Part shown: in pieces, positions 1 through 8,288 of the stretch
How positions within the stretch are numbered: position 1 is the stretch's first letter
Layout: the number at the start of each line of letters is the position of its first letter
From: Maribellus comscasis
GTDB lineage: Bacteria > Bacteroidota > Bacteroidia > Bacteroidales > Prolixibacteraceae
Assembly: GCF_009762775.1 (NCBI RefSeq)
Contig: NZ_CP046401.1
Span: forward strand, 3,348,001-3,412,000
DNA: 64,000 bases
Direction: 5' to 3'
Position numbers and translations under genes: made by a program
Notes under the pieces: generated by a model
What the model saw: only the letters and a program-made list of their open reading frames with translations
The model's database searches: none
What the model was told of the DNA's origin: nothing

Positions 1-620
1 AGTTGGGCTTAAATGCTTCACCAAACGTAATTCGTAACCTTTGGTCTATGATGGGCCATTTAAATGGACAGTTGCTAAATGCAACAGCAATCGGAAAATC
101 TCTGGGATTAAGTACGCCAACAGTTAAAAAATATATCGACTTCCTCGAAGAAGCATTTTTGTTAAAAAGCCTGCACCCGTTTTCATGGAACATGCAGAAA
201 AGATTGGTAAAATCACCTAAAATTTACCTTACAGACACTGGAATCTTACATCAGTTGCTTGGGATATCGGATTTTACAGATCTGGCTGGAAATCCGATTA
301 TTGGCAGTTCATGGGAATCGTTTGTAATAAATCAAATTCTCGCATTGAAAAAGAATAAAATTGATATCTATTTTTATCGTACACATCACGGGGCAGAAGT
401 GGATCTGGTATTTACCAAAGGCTTAAATGTAGTTGCAACTGCCGAAATAAAATATTCAAACTCACCACATCTCACAAAAGGAAATTTTTTTGCATTTGAC
501 GATTTAAATGCACCAGTAAATTATGTGATTACGCCGTCATCTGACGATTATTTGATTAAAAATAATGTCAGGGTCTGTTCGTTGAGAACTTTTATTTTTA
601 AATATTTTCCTTTACTCTGA
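1..620 (+). CDS. DUF4143-domain ATPase, C-terminal part (cut by window edge)
   Basis: The reading frame is open to the left edge, so this is the C-terminal part (about 206 codons) of a longer protein; the first in-frame TTG is not a credible start. It begins with a winged-helix-like stretch (IGKSLGLSTPTVKKYIDFLE) followed by the YLTDTGILHQLLGI segment and a nuclease-like tail (TGAEVDLV-like GAEVDLVF, then AEIKYS), which together are typical of the DUF4143 half of Bacteroidota AAA ATPases. In that family the missing N-terminal half holds the Walker motifs. The cellular role of these ATPases is poorly defined. It is followed directly by the MFS gene on the same strand. Confidence 0.8.
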   Translation, partial: LGLNASPNVIRNLWSMMGHLNGQLLNATAIGKSLGLSTPTVKKYIDFLEEAFLLKSLHPFSWNMQKRLVKSPKIYLTDTGILHQLLGISDFTDLAGNPIIGSSWESFVINQILALKKNKIDIYFYRTHHGAEVDLVFTKGLNVVATAEIKYSNSPHLTKGNFFAFDDLNAPVNYVITPSSDDYLIKNNVRVCSLRTFIFKYFPLL

Positions 621-734
621 TTGCCAAGACATCATTATTGCAATTATATATCAACGAACATTCTCCAGAGGTTAATCGTTGTTCTGGTGTTATCTGTTTC
701 AAATAGTAAACATAAGAACATTAACGATTACCGA

Positions 735-1916
735 ATGAATGACCAAACAAAAACCAGTCTCCCGCGAAATGTATGGATTCTGACCGCTTCTCAGGCTTTA
801 ATTTTATCTGTAAGTTCAATGGTGGTATTTGTGGGGGGACTGGTAGGGGCTCAGCTTGCACCACTTGAAAATCTGGCAACATTACCTGTTGCAAGTATTG
901 TTGTGGGGACTGCCGTTACAATTCCACCGGTTACTTTTTTAATGAACAAAATCGGACGACGGCGTTCATTTTTTATTATTGGCATATATTCGGTACTTGT
1001 AGCTTTTTTAGCCAGTTATGCTATTTCTGCCTCAAATTTCTATCTGTTTTGTTTTAGTACGTTTTTGTTTGGGGCAACTTATTCCTGTGTGATGCAATTC
1101 CGGTTTGCGTCAATGGAAAGTGTTTCAGAAGAGTTGATTCCAAAGGCCGCGTCGATGGTTTTGGTAGGAGGTATTGCTGCTGCATTTTTAGGGCCGGAAA
1201 TTGCTCTTTTTGGCAAGGATTTATTAAAAGTAGAATTTGCTGGTTCGTTTATTTTATTGGCAGGATTATTTGTGATTGCGATGTTTTTTCTAACAGGTTT
1301 CAAAAATCCGATCCCTAGGGAAACAGCCAATGAAAGTCTGCAGCGGCCATTAAAGGAAATATTTAAACAACGCGTGTTTTGGGTTTCTATATTAAGTGCC
1401 ACCATTGGATATGCTGTCATGAGTTTTATAATGACAGCCACTCCAGTTAGCATGCACGTTATGGATGGACATTCGCTTAGCCACACAAAATGGGTTATTC
1501 AAAGCCATATTGTAGCTATGTTTTTGCCCTCGTTAATTACAGCGTGGATCATCAAAAAACTGGGACTGTCTAAAATGATGATAACCGGATTGGTTGCGTA
1601 TTTGATTTGTATAGCCATTGCATTTGCCGGAAAGGATTTAGGCAATTACTGGGTATCGCTTATTTTACTTGGTGTGGGCTGGAACTTTTTGTTTATCGGA
1701 GCAACAACTTTACTTCCGCAATGTTATAAACCCAGCGAGCGGTTTAAGGTGCAGGCGGTAAACGATTTTGTAATTTTTGGAACACAGGCAGTTGCTTCAC
1801 TTTCTGCCGGTTGGTTTATATTTGCAGTGGGATGGAAGGTTTTGCTTTTGATTAACCTGCCGTTTATTTTGGCTCTTTCGGTGGTGATTTTAAAGTGGCG
1901 AACAAAAAAAGCTTAA
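735..1916 (+). CDS. MFS transporter
   Basis: A 393-residue inner-membrane protein with about 12 hydrophobic segments. The loop after the second segment reads NKIGRRRSF, the MFS motif A (loop 2-3), and a second basic loop (WIIKKLGLSKMM) starts the C-terminal half, so this is a 12-helix secondary transporter of the major facilitator superfamily. The substrate cannot be told from the sequence. The frame is open from 621, but the ATG at 735 (MNDQTKTSLPRNVW) is chosen because it sits just before the first helix; the upstream 38 codons lack a membrane segment and start with TTG. No clear terminator is seen after the stop; a permease remnant on the other strand begins about 90 bp downstream. Confidence 0.85.
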   Translation: MNDQTKTSLPRNVWILTASQALILSVSSMVVFVGGLVGAQLAPLENLATLPVASIVVGTAVTIPPVTFLMNKIGRRRSFFIIGIYSVLVAFLASYAISASNFYLFCFSTFLFGATYSCVMQFRFASMESVSEELIPKAASMVLVGGIAAAFLGPEIALFGKDLLKVEFAGSFILLAGLFVIAMFFLTGFKNPIPRETANESLQRPLKEIFKQRVFWVSILSATIGYAVMSFIMTATPVSMHVMDGHSLSHTKWVIQSHIVAMFLPSLITAWIIKKLGLSKMMITGLVAYLICIAIAFAGKDLGNYWVSLILLGVGWNFLFIGATTLLPQCYKPSERFKVQAVNDFVIFGTQAVASLSAGWFIFAVGWKVLLLINLPFILALSVVILKWRTKKA

Positions 1917-2003
1917 TGAAAATTTGTTTAAAGTAGTTTTTGATTTTTGTGTTGATTGCTAATATTTTAAAAATTGTGTGACATCTGGAGTCTTTATTTT
2001 CAG

Positions 2004-2045
2004 CTATTCATCTCTCAATGCTTCTGTTCCAAATCTTTTTGTTAC
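2004..2045 (-). pseudogene. Remnant of a permease 3' end
   Basis: Read on the minus strand this stretch gives VTKRFGTEALRDE followed by a stop, which aligns with the conserved ending ATRNPVEALRYE of the neighbouring permeases with one extra codon. The run CTCAATGCTTC on the plus strand is shared exactly with the end of permease P10. It starts 14 bp after the P1 stop codon, a spacing typical of adjacent permeases in this window. It is best read as the last trace of a deleted permease gene. Its shortness leaves room for chance. Confidence 0.5.
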
Positions 2046-2059
2046 CGGTAATCTATACT

Positions 2060-4468
2060 TTACTCATATCGTAATGCCTCGACCGGATTCCGGGTAGCCG
2101 CTTTCCAGCTTTGAAAACTTACCGTTAATAAAGCAATCCCCAGGGCCAGTAACCCGGCTACTAAAAATATCCACCAATTCAAACCGGTTTTGTAAGCGAA
2201 GTTTTCGAGCCACCTGTTCATTGTGTACCAGGCAACCGGGCTGGCAATAATAAACGCAGCACCCACCCACATCAGATAATCTCTGTTAAGCATGGTAACT
2301 ATTTCAGAGACCCGTGCACCATTTACTTTTCTTACACCAATTTCTTTTACCCGGCGTTGGGTGCTTATAAGTGCCATGCCAAATAATCCCATGGAACTGA
2401 TAAACAAGGCAATTATTGTAAAAACAGAGAGCAATCTTGCCTGCAACAGTTCGGCTTTATAAACTTTTTTATACATGGCACCTACATGTTTGTACTGAAA
2501 AGGATATTCCGGGAACAATGAGTTCCAAACCGTTTTCATATCATTTAAAGCCTGAGCCTGCATTTCAGGTTTATAAGAAATCACTAAATTAATCAGCCAT
2601 AAATTTTCACGTTTAAAAAAAACAAGAGGTTCAACAGCGTTTTTCAGGCTTTGAAGATGAAAGTCTTTCACCACTCCAATAATTTTACCACCCGGAATTT
2701 CGATTCCCGAGCCGGGAGCTGAAAAAATTAACTTAAATTCTTTGCCGGTTATTTTATCCGGTTCGGAATACCCTAAGCGGTGCATTGCGGCTTCATTTAT
2801 AATATATTCGCCTGAACCGTCAGCGTCGGTGTTTTTTTTAGAAAAGTTTTCTCCGCTTAAAAATCGCAGATTAAAAATAGAGGTAAAGGAATAGTCACAG
2901 GGAAATACGCCGATCCTGTCATATTCCTGGTTCTGTTCATCTGTTTTATAACCTTCCATTTCAAAAGGGAACATGTCGTTTGCTTCGCCTCCCGGAGGTT
3001 CCATCATGGCAGAAACGGATTCAATACTATTGTATTTCAGCAACTCTTCTTTTAAAACTTTAAATTTTTGCTGTATGCTTGAGTGCACCGATTCAAAGCA
3101 AACAATGTTATCTTCATTTACTCCAATACTACTGTTTAATGCGTATTTTGTTTGTTTTGAAATAACAATTACAGAGACAATCAGGGCAATGGAAAATCCG
3201 TATTGAAAAATAATTAATGCACTGCTAACTCTTCCTTTCGCCATTTTCGGAGAAGCATTTCTTTTTGTTCTGATTCTGAATGAAGAAGAGTCAAAATTTA
3301 AAACAGGTGTCATGCCAGGAATTAGTGCAGACAAATTGAATAAAAGAACAATAACAGCTACAGAAAATGTATTCCCGTTTAACAGATTCAATCCGTACAT
3401 TTTTGCTATCAGAGAGTTTATAGGAAAAGCTATCATCAGGGCAAGTACGGAAGTTGCTGCAACAATAAACAATCCTTCAATAAAAAAATAACTGACAATA
3501 GAATATTTTGATGATCCTAAAAGTTTGTTTACAAACATGTATTTAGCACTAAATCCGGCCATTCCCATGTTTAAATTGGCATAGTTACTTATGGAAATAA
3601 GAAGTAAAATAAGTGCTGCAATTGTCAGGACATAAATATTTGTAAGACTCCCGGCCGGTTCTATTTCCCTGAGTTTGTGCGATTTTAAATGGATATCACC
3701 AAGTTTTTGTAAATATACCTGCGTATTCATTTCCTCCGGATTTGTCTCCCGGTTATTCTTTAAGTAGGCTGAAATACCCGATTTTACATTTTCAGGATTG
3801 GCATTTTCAGCCAGCAGAAGGTAGGTCCATGCCCACGAATTGGCGAACTGATCTGCACCGGGAGTAGTTATAAAATCGGGATGGAAATGACTGTTTGAAG
3901 GGAAATCTTTCATCATTCCCTGCACCGTGAAGTCCTGCGTTTCGCCGTAAAACTGGCCAGCCGGCAGTGTCAATATTTTCCCGACAGGATTTGTATCTCC
4001 GAAAACTTTTTTTGCGAAACTTTCGGTTACGACCATTGATGCCGGATTTTCCAGAACTTTTTGTTTATCGCCAATTAAAAGCCTGGCATCAAAAACCTGG
4101 AAAAAAGTACTGTCGCATTCGAATGCTTCATTGATGTTGTAAAATCTTTCGTCGTATTTTATAAGCCCGCCTCTAACAGGCATTAGGCGGGTGAAGTTTT
4201 CCAATTCAGGAATTGCTTCTTTTAATTGGGGAATGTAGCCGGGATTAATTGTTCGGGCAAAATGCTTTCCACCTAAAAAATCAGGTTCGGTTATGGTATA
4301 CCTGTAAATCCTTTCCGATTTTGAATGATAGCTGTCGTAACTCAGCTCATTTTTGAGAAATAAAGCTATAAAGACGATTCCTGTCAAAGCGAGGCTTAAC
4401 CCAATTACCTTTACAAGGTTTAAAAAAGGATGTTTTAACAGGTTTCGTATTACTACTTTTAGAATCAT
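2060..4468 (-). CDS. FtsX/MacB-type ABC permease P1
   Basis: 802 residues with two MacB-type periplasmic domains and two FtsX membrane domains on one chain. The first helix (about 17-37) ends in ELSYDSYH, the family's membrane-exit motif. The second periplasmic domain carries GVVKDFHLQSL, and the C-terminal FtsX domain begins at KEIGVRKVNGA (708) and ends RNPVEALRYE. The matching KEIG loop in the first FtsX half is degenerate (SAKYMFVNKLLGSS). It is the last gene of the kinase/regulator locus, 133 bp downstream of the only ABC ATPase, and is the likeliest partner of that ATPase. FtsX/MacB-type permeases either extrude molecules or transmit force across the envelope without moving a substrate; which applies here is unknown. 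Confidence 0.93.
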   Translation of the reverse strand: MILKVVIRNLLKHPFLNLVKVIGLSLALTGIVFIALFLKNELSYDSYHSKSERIYRYTITEPDFLGGKHFARTINPGYIPQLKEAIPELENFTRLMPVRGGLIKYDERFYNINEAFECDSTFFQVFDARLLIGDKQKVLENPASMVVTESFAKKVFGDTNPVGKILTLPAGQFYGETQDFTVQGMMKDFPSNSHFHPDFITTPGADQFANSWAWTYLLLAENANPENVKSGISAYLKNNRETNPEEMNTQVYLQKLGDIHLKSHKLREIEPAGSLTNIYVLTIAALILLLISISNYANLNMGMAGFSAKYMFVNKLLGSSKYSIVSYFFIEGLFIVAATSVLALMIAFPINSLIAKMYGLNLLNGNTFSVAVIVLLFNLSALIPGMTPVLNFDSSSFRIRTKRNASPKMAKGRVSSALIIFQYGFSIALIVSVIVISKQTKYALNSSIGVNEDNIVCFESVHSSIQQKFKVLKEELLKYNSIESVSAMMEPPGGEANDMFPFEMEGYKTDEQNQEYDRIGVFPCDYSFTSIFNLRFLSGENFSKKNTDADGSGEYIINEAAMHRLGYSEPDKITGKEFKLIFSAPGSGIEIPGGKIIGVVKDFHLQSLKNAVEPLVFFKRENLWLINLVISYKPEMQAQALNDMKTVWNSLFPEYPFQYKHVGAMYKKVYKAELLQARLLSVFTIIALFISSMGLFGMALISTQRRVKEIGVRKVNGARVSEIVTMLNRDYLMWVGAAFIIASPVAWYTMNRWLENFAYKTGLNWWIFLVAGLLALGIALLTVSFQSWKAATRNPVEALRYE

Positions 4469-4601
4469 TGCATCTGATTTTTCGTATTTTGAATCTAATG
4501 ATACAAAATCTGAAGGACATCATTAAAATTCAAATCGACAAATTTAGTGTGGCCTGCAACAATCGTGATATTTGCGATTTGTTTTTTGCTACTTCAAAAA
4601 A

Positions 4602-5288
4602 TCATTTTCTGTTTTCTACCTGATAGTCTTCCCGAATGAGTCCATCAATTAATTTGACAACGCGGGTTCCGTATTGTGCAAAATCTTCATTGTGTGTTAC
4701 CTGGATAATTGTCATTCCTTCCTCATTCAGCTTTTTCAACAATTTCATTATCATTTCGCCTTGTTCTGAATGCAGGTTTCCGGTTGGCTCATCGGCAAGC
4801 AACAATTTTGGGCTTCCAATTATTGCCCGGGCAATGGCTACCAACTGCTGCTGTCCACCTGAAAGCTGGCTGGGGAACAAATCTTTTTTTGCAACCATAT
4901 TAAAACGGTCGAGCAGGTCGGCTACCATAGCTTTTCGTTCTTTTCCTTTTACACTTCGGTAAACCAAAGGTGTTTCAATGTTTTCATATACATTCAGTTC
5001 GTCGATGAGATGAAAGGCCTGAAAGATAAAACCAATATGGCTGCGATGGTATTGCACCTTTTGTTTTTCTTTGATTTTATGGGCAGGTTCATCCCAGAAA
5101 TAATACTCGCCCGCACTCGCTTCATCCAACAATCCAATAATATTAAGTAAAGTAGATTTGCCGGCACCACTGGGGCCCATAATGGTTACAAACTCACCTT
5201 GTTTTACTTCCAGGTTTACCCCTTTTAAAATAAAGGTTCGTTGAAATTTAGCGTCGTAATACTTGTCGATTTTTTTTAATTGTATCAT
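4602..5288 (-). CDS. ABC transporter ATPase, MacB/LolD type
   Basis: 228 residues, the usual length of a stand-alone LolD/MacB-type nucleotide-binding subunit. Visible motifs are Walker [10 protein letters not shown] (38-46), Q-loop Gln90, signature LSGGQ (142-146), Walker B LLLADE (162-167, catalytic Glu167) and H-loop His199. All catalytic residues are present. The residue after LSGGQQQ is Leu149, where relatives usually have Arg. It should dimerise under an FtsX-type permease in the inner membrane and drive it with ATP. It is the only ABC ATPase in a window with 16 permeases, so it may serve several of them, although other ATPases could lie outside. It starts 16 bp from the end of the GxxExxY element that separates it from P2. 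Confidence 0.95.
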   Translation of the reverse strand: MIQLKKIDKYYDAKFQRTFILKGVNLEVKQGEFVTIMGPSGAGKSTLLNIIGLLDEASAGEYYFWDEPAHKIKEKQKVQYHRSHIGFIFQAFHLIDELNVYENIETPLVYRSVKGKERKAMVADLLDRFNMVAKKDLFPSQLSGGQQQLVAIARAIIGSPKLLLADEPTGNLHSEQGEMIMKLLKKLNEEGMTIIQVTHNEDFAQYGTRVVKLIDGLIREDYQVENRK

Positions 5289-5304
5289 ATCTTTAGCTGT
5301 TAAT

Positions 5305-5322
5305 TGTCTGAATCAGGATTTA
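5305..5322 (+). repeat. Left terminal inverted repeat of the GxxExxY element
   Basis: 18 bp, TGTCTGAATCAGGATTTA. It pairs with the right end at 5732-5749 and lies just past the GxxExxY stop codon. Confidence 0.6.
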
Positions 5323-5334
5323 ATGATTTTAGGA

Positions 5335-5709
5335 TTACTTCCTTTTAAATAATCTTTTAACCTGAAGACTGGCAGAACCAAAATTTATCAATAATCCTTT
5401 CTTTATATTGTAAGCTGTCAAATAATTTAATCCTTGAGCTAAATGTACATTTTCAAGTTGGATGATGGCTTTTATTTCAACCATCACTTTTTCTTCAATT
5501 ATAAAATCAGCCCTCCTTTTTCCCACCTCAATACCTTCATAAAAAATGGGCATTTCTTTCTCTCTTTCATAATTTATACTTTGCTTTTCTAATTCTGTTG
5601 CCAAACATCTTTGGTATATGACCTCTTGAAAGCCATTGCCAAGAGTATTGTGAATGTTCATTGCACAACCAATAATTTTGTAGGTCAAATTGTCATCAAT
5701 TTTCTCCAT
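5335..5709 (-). CDS. GxxExxY family protein (PD-(D/E)xK fold)
   Basis: 124 residues, full length for the family. The naming motif is GFQEVIY (26-32), and the nuclease-like core is RADFII (Asp68) followed by VEIKA (Glu78, Lys80), a PD-(D/E)xK pattern with all acidic and lysine positions kept. The fold suggests nuclease activity, but the biological role of GxxExxY proteins is not established. It lies between P2 and the ATPase inside a pair of inverted repeats, and nothing in it suggests a transport function, so it is probably a passenger rather than part of the transporter. Read-through transcription from P2 to the ATPase would pass through it. Confidence 0.9.
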   Translation of the reverse strand: MEKIDDNLTYKIIGCAMNIHNTLGNGFQEVIYQRCLATELEKQSINYEREKEMPIFYEGIEVGKRRADFIIEEKVMVEIKAIIQLENVHLAQGLNYLTAYNIKKGLLINFGSASLQVKRLFKRK

Positions 5710-5731
5710 CTCTTAAATCCTGTTCATCTTG

Positions 5732-5749
5732 TAAATCCCGATTCTGACA
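5732..5749 (-). repeat. Right terminal inverted repeat of the GxxExxY element
   Basis: 18 bp reading TGTCAGAATCGGGATTTA on the minus strand. It differs from the left end at two positions and ends 2 bp before the P2 stop codon. Confidence 0.6.
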
Positions 5750-5751
5750 TT

Positions 5752-8118
5752 TTATTCATACCTCAAACTATCTACCGGATTTCGGGTCGCTGCCTTATAC
5801 GACTGGAATGAAACAGTTAACAAGGCAATTGCCAGGGCCAATACTCCTGCAATGGCAAAAAGCCACCAACTCAAAGAGGTTTGATAGGCGAAATTTTCGA
5901 GCCACCGGTGCATCGCGTACCATGCAGCCGGAACAGCAATTACAACGGCTATAATCACCCATGTAAGGAAATCTTTGTTAAGCATCTCCACAACTTCAGT
6001 AACCCTGGCACCGTTTACTTTACGAATGCCAATTTCTTTTGTTCGTTTTGAAATCGTGATTAAAACAACACCAAACAATCCCATTATTGCCAATGATATT
6101 GATAACAACGAAAATGCAGTTATTAGTTTGGCCTGATTTTGTTCTCTTTCATAAAATTGGTTAATCTGGTCCGTTAAATATGTAACTTCAGATACCGACT
6201 CGGGTGAGATTTGGCTTACCAGTCTGTCGATTGTTTCAATTATTGATTTGTCATTTTTTCCGTTTGTTTTGACAGCCAGCAACCGCATCTTTTCAGGGTG
6301 TTGCTGTAGTATTACCATGGGTTGAATAAGCGAATGTAACGAATGGGCATTAAAATCTTTAACAATTCCACGGACTGTAAATCCGTTCAATAAATCACCT
6401 GCTTTAATATCATATTCCAACGCTGTAGATTCGTTGATAATTATATTTGTTCTGCCATCCTGCTTGAATTCCCCAAAAGCTTCACCATCTATAATTTCCA
6501 TTCCCAAAAGAGGAATCATCCCTTTTCCCATAATTAATCCGTCGAATCTTACTGTTTCTTCCTCTGTTCTTAATTTAATCGGAAGAAAGGCATTAAAAGG
6601 TGGTATAAATGAAGAGCCAGCTGTGGAAATTACATTTGGATTTTGCTCCAATTCGTTTTGGATTACTTGTGCCTGTTTTTGTAACTCAGGACTGTTTAGC
6701 TCACAAACCAAAACATTGTTTGGGTCGATTGACTTAAAATTGGTGAGTCCGTAATTGATTTGTTTTTTAAAAGTAAAAACACTTACAACAAGAATAATAA
6801 AAATGGCAAAATGAAAGCTTAAAAATGAATGGTTTAATTTGTGGCTTTTTTGTTGTCGCTGCATTTTTCCGGTTAACAAAACTACTGCTGAAGTCCTGGA
6901 AATATTAGTTCCTATAAATATTCCCGAAAGCGTACCGGTAAGTAAAGTTACAGCAACGAGCATTCCCCAGGTTTGCCACATCCCAAAAACTTCTTCTCCT
7001 ACAGTTTTCTGTAATGTTGAATTTATAAAAGGAATACCGGTGATAATAATAATTGCTGCCGGCATCAGACTTAAAGCAGAAATCATATTCGATTCAAGTA
7101 AAACCTGTTTTCTTATAATATTATTTGAAGCTCCCAACGCTTTTTTTGCCCCGATTTCTGTCAGGCGACTTAGTATTTTTGCCTTGGTCAGAAAAATATA
7201 ATTGAGAATAGCTATAAATAAAATAACCAGTGCAATTCCGATGTAATATTTGAGTTCGTTGGCATTTCCTGTCCGGCTATAGATGTTTCCTGTCAAATTG
7301 TTGGAATCTAAATAGATATCGGTTGCCGGTTGTAAACGATATTCTGTTTCTTTGTACTTTTCCGCATCAAACGAAACCATCAAGTCTTTAATCTTTGAAC
7401 TTACCGTTTCAGGACGGGTGCCTGGGCTTAAAAACAGATAGCTGTAGAAATAGTTGTTGTCCCAGTTTTGATAGTCGTTTTGAGTTGAACCATACTCACC
7501 AAACATACGTTGCGACAAACCTAAGACTTGTTCTGAAAGTTCTATATTGCCAACAAATTCGGGGTGAAGCGTTGAGTTTCCCGGGAAATTTTCGTAAACT
7601 CCACAAATTGTAAGGGGTAGAAAATTGTCTTTCAATTTAACATTCAAAGAGGCACCCAATACATTTTGAGTTTTAAAATATTTTTTGGCCATATCTTCAG
7701 AAATGGCTATTTCGGTAGGAGAGACGGCAGCTTTTCCGTATTTGAATTTTGTATTCAGAAGGGAAAAGAAGTTGTTGTCGGCAAAAGCGAAAAGGTCTTC
7801 CTCAATAACCCGGTTGCCGGAGTTTTTAATCTGAACCTGGTTCGTTTGATAAAACCGGAAAAAGTCATGAATTCCGGGGATTTTATCTTGTATTGACGGC
7901 GCTAAAGGATAGGGTGTTCTTGGATCGGTATCTTCAACAACTCTGTACACATTTTTATGGTCGGGAATGAAACGGTCGTACGAATGTTCGTGAATAATTA
8001 AAACTCCCAAAATAAAAATACAGCCCAGGCCAATTCCCAATCCCAGAATACTGATTGATGACTCGATTTTATTTTTTAAAATATTTCGAAAAGCAATTTT
8101 AATGTCGGTAATATTCAT
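5752..8118 (-). CDS. FtsX/MacB-type ABC permease P2
   Basis: 788 residues. The start is set at the ATG giving MNITDIKIAFRN, the usual N-terminus of this family; an in-frame TTG 33 bp upstream would run into a conserved regulatory block and is rejected. The first helix exits with HEHSYDRF; the first FtsX loop reads LTEIGAKKALGAS; the second periplasmic domain has GIVKDFNAHSLHS; the C-terminal domain starts at KEIGIRKVNGA (694) and ends RNPVDSLRYE, a slight departure from the usual NPVEALRYE. It has its own predicted promoter, with a tandem LytTR-type site about 97 bp before the start, so it probably begins a transcript P2-(GxxExxY)-ATPase-P1. Confidence 0.93.
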   Translation of the reverse strand: MNITDIKIAFRNILKNKIESSISILGLGIGLGCIFILGVLIIHEHSYDRFIPDHKNVYRVVEDTDPRTPYPLAPSIQDKIPGIHDFFRFYQTNQVQIKNSGNRVIEEDLFAFADNNFFSLLNTKFKYGKAAVSPTEIAISEDMAKKYFKTQNVLGASLNVKLKDNFLPLTICGVYENFPGNSTLHPEFVGNIELSEQVLGLSQRMFGEYGSTQNDYQNWDNNYFYSYLFLSPGTRPETVSSKIKDLMVSFDAEKYKETEYRLQPATDIYLDSNNLTGNIYSRTGNANELKYYIGIALVILFIAILNYIFLTKAKILSRLTEIGAKKALGASNNIIRKQVLLESNMISALSLMPAAIIIITGIPFINSTLQKTVGEEVFGMWQTWGMLVAVTLLTGTLSGIFIGTNISRTSAVVLLTGKMQRQQKSHKLNHSFLSFHFAIFIILVVSVFTFKKQINYGLTNFKSIDPNNVLVCELNSPELQKQAQVIQNELEQNPNVISTAGSSFIPPFNAFLPIKLRTEEETVRFDGLIMGKGMIPLLGMEIIDGEAFGEFKQDGRTNIIINESTALEYDIKAGDLLNGFTVRGIVKDFNAHSLHSLIQPMVILQQHPEKMRLLAVKTNGKNDKSIIETIDRLVSQISPESVSEVTYLTDQINQFYEREQNQAKLITAFSLLSISLAIMGLFGVVLITISKRTKEIGIRKVNGARVTEVVEMLNKDFLTWVIIAVVIAVPAAWYAMHRWLENFAYQTSLSWWLFAIAGVLALAIALLTVSFQSYKAATRNPVDSLRYE

Positions 8119-8144
8119 ATTTCTACTTTTATTGGTTGACAGGG

Positions 8145-8181
8145 GATTCAAATCCGGTGCCTGTTTTGCAAGTTAAAGATT
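8145..8181 (-). promoter_or_regulatory. Conserved 37-bp block upstream of P2
   Basis: 31 of 37 bases match the block at 13058-13094 upstream of P4. It starts 26 bp before the P2 start codon and lies exactly 33 bp from the paired repeat at 8215-8254, the same offset as at P4. It probably holds the core promoter or a shared leader; a confident Bacteroidota -7 element could not be picked out. Confidence 0.55.
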
Positions 8182-8214
8182 TTCAACTTAATAGTTTTTG
8201 ATGTATTACCCTAA

Positions 8215-8254
8215 GTGTAAAAAAAATTGACAAAAAGTGTAAAAAAAATTGACA
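8215..8254 (-). promoter_or_regulatory. Tandem LytTR-type operator upstream of P2
   Basis: Two identical 18-bp copies (plus strand GTGTAAAAAAAATTGACA at 8215-8232 and 8237-8254), with start-to-start spacing of 22 bp. Direct repeats on one face of the helix two turns apart are how LytTR-domain regulators are known to bind. A LytTR regulator is encoded about 5 kb away in the same locus, and the same motif precedes P4. Binding itself is inferred. Confidence 0.65.
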
Positions 8255-8288
8255 GGAACGATTACTTTTCCACCCGGACCTTGGTATG

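Larger units (their letters stand above)
5305..5749. mobile_element. Small GxxExxY element bounded by inverted repeats
   Basis: A 445-bp unit whose ends are near-perfect inverted repeats: TGTCTGAATCAGGATTTA on the left and the complement of TGTCAGAATCGGGATTTA on the right (16 of 18 positions match). Weaker similarity (AGGATTA against AGGATTTA) continues inward. The only gene inside encodes a GxxExxY protein. The unit sits 2 bp after the P2 stop codon and 16 bp before the ATPase start, so it interrupts what would otherwise be a tight P2-ATPase junction. No clear target duplication is seen, and there is no transposase, so it would have to be moved in trans. The mobile-element call is inferred from the ends and the position. 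Confidence 0.55.

Noticed and set aside
1079..1486. 135-codon antisense frame inside the MFS gene
   Set aside because: Composition reflects reverse reading of membrane helices; the MFS frame is clearly the coding one.
2042..2051. TTACCGGTAA palindrome after P1
   Set aside because: A lone 10-bp palindrome overlapping a permease remnant, with no second copy or nearby promoter to give it meaning.
5752..8151. Upstream TTG start for P2, and similar TTG/GTG extensions of P6, P7 and P9
   Set aside because: Each extension adds residues before the conserved family N-terminus; in P2 it would overlap the regulatory block shared with P4.
8215..8254. Short direct repeat as a possible CRISPR fragment
   Set aside because: Only two 18-bp copies separated by 4 bp, no spacers of normal size and no cas genes; the recurrence before P4 at the same phase fits an operator.
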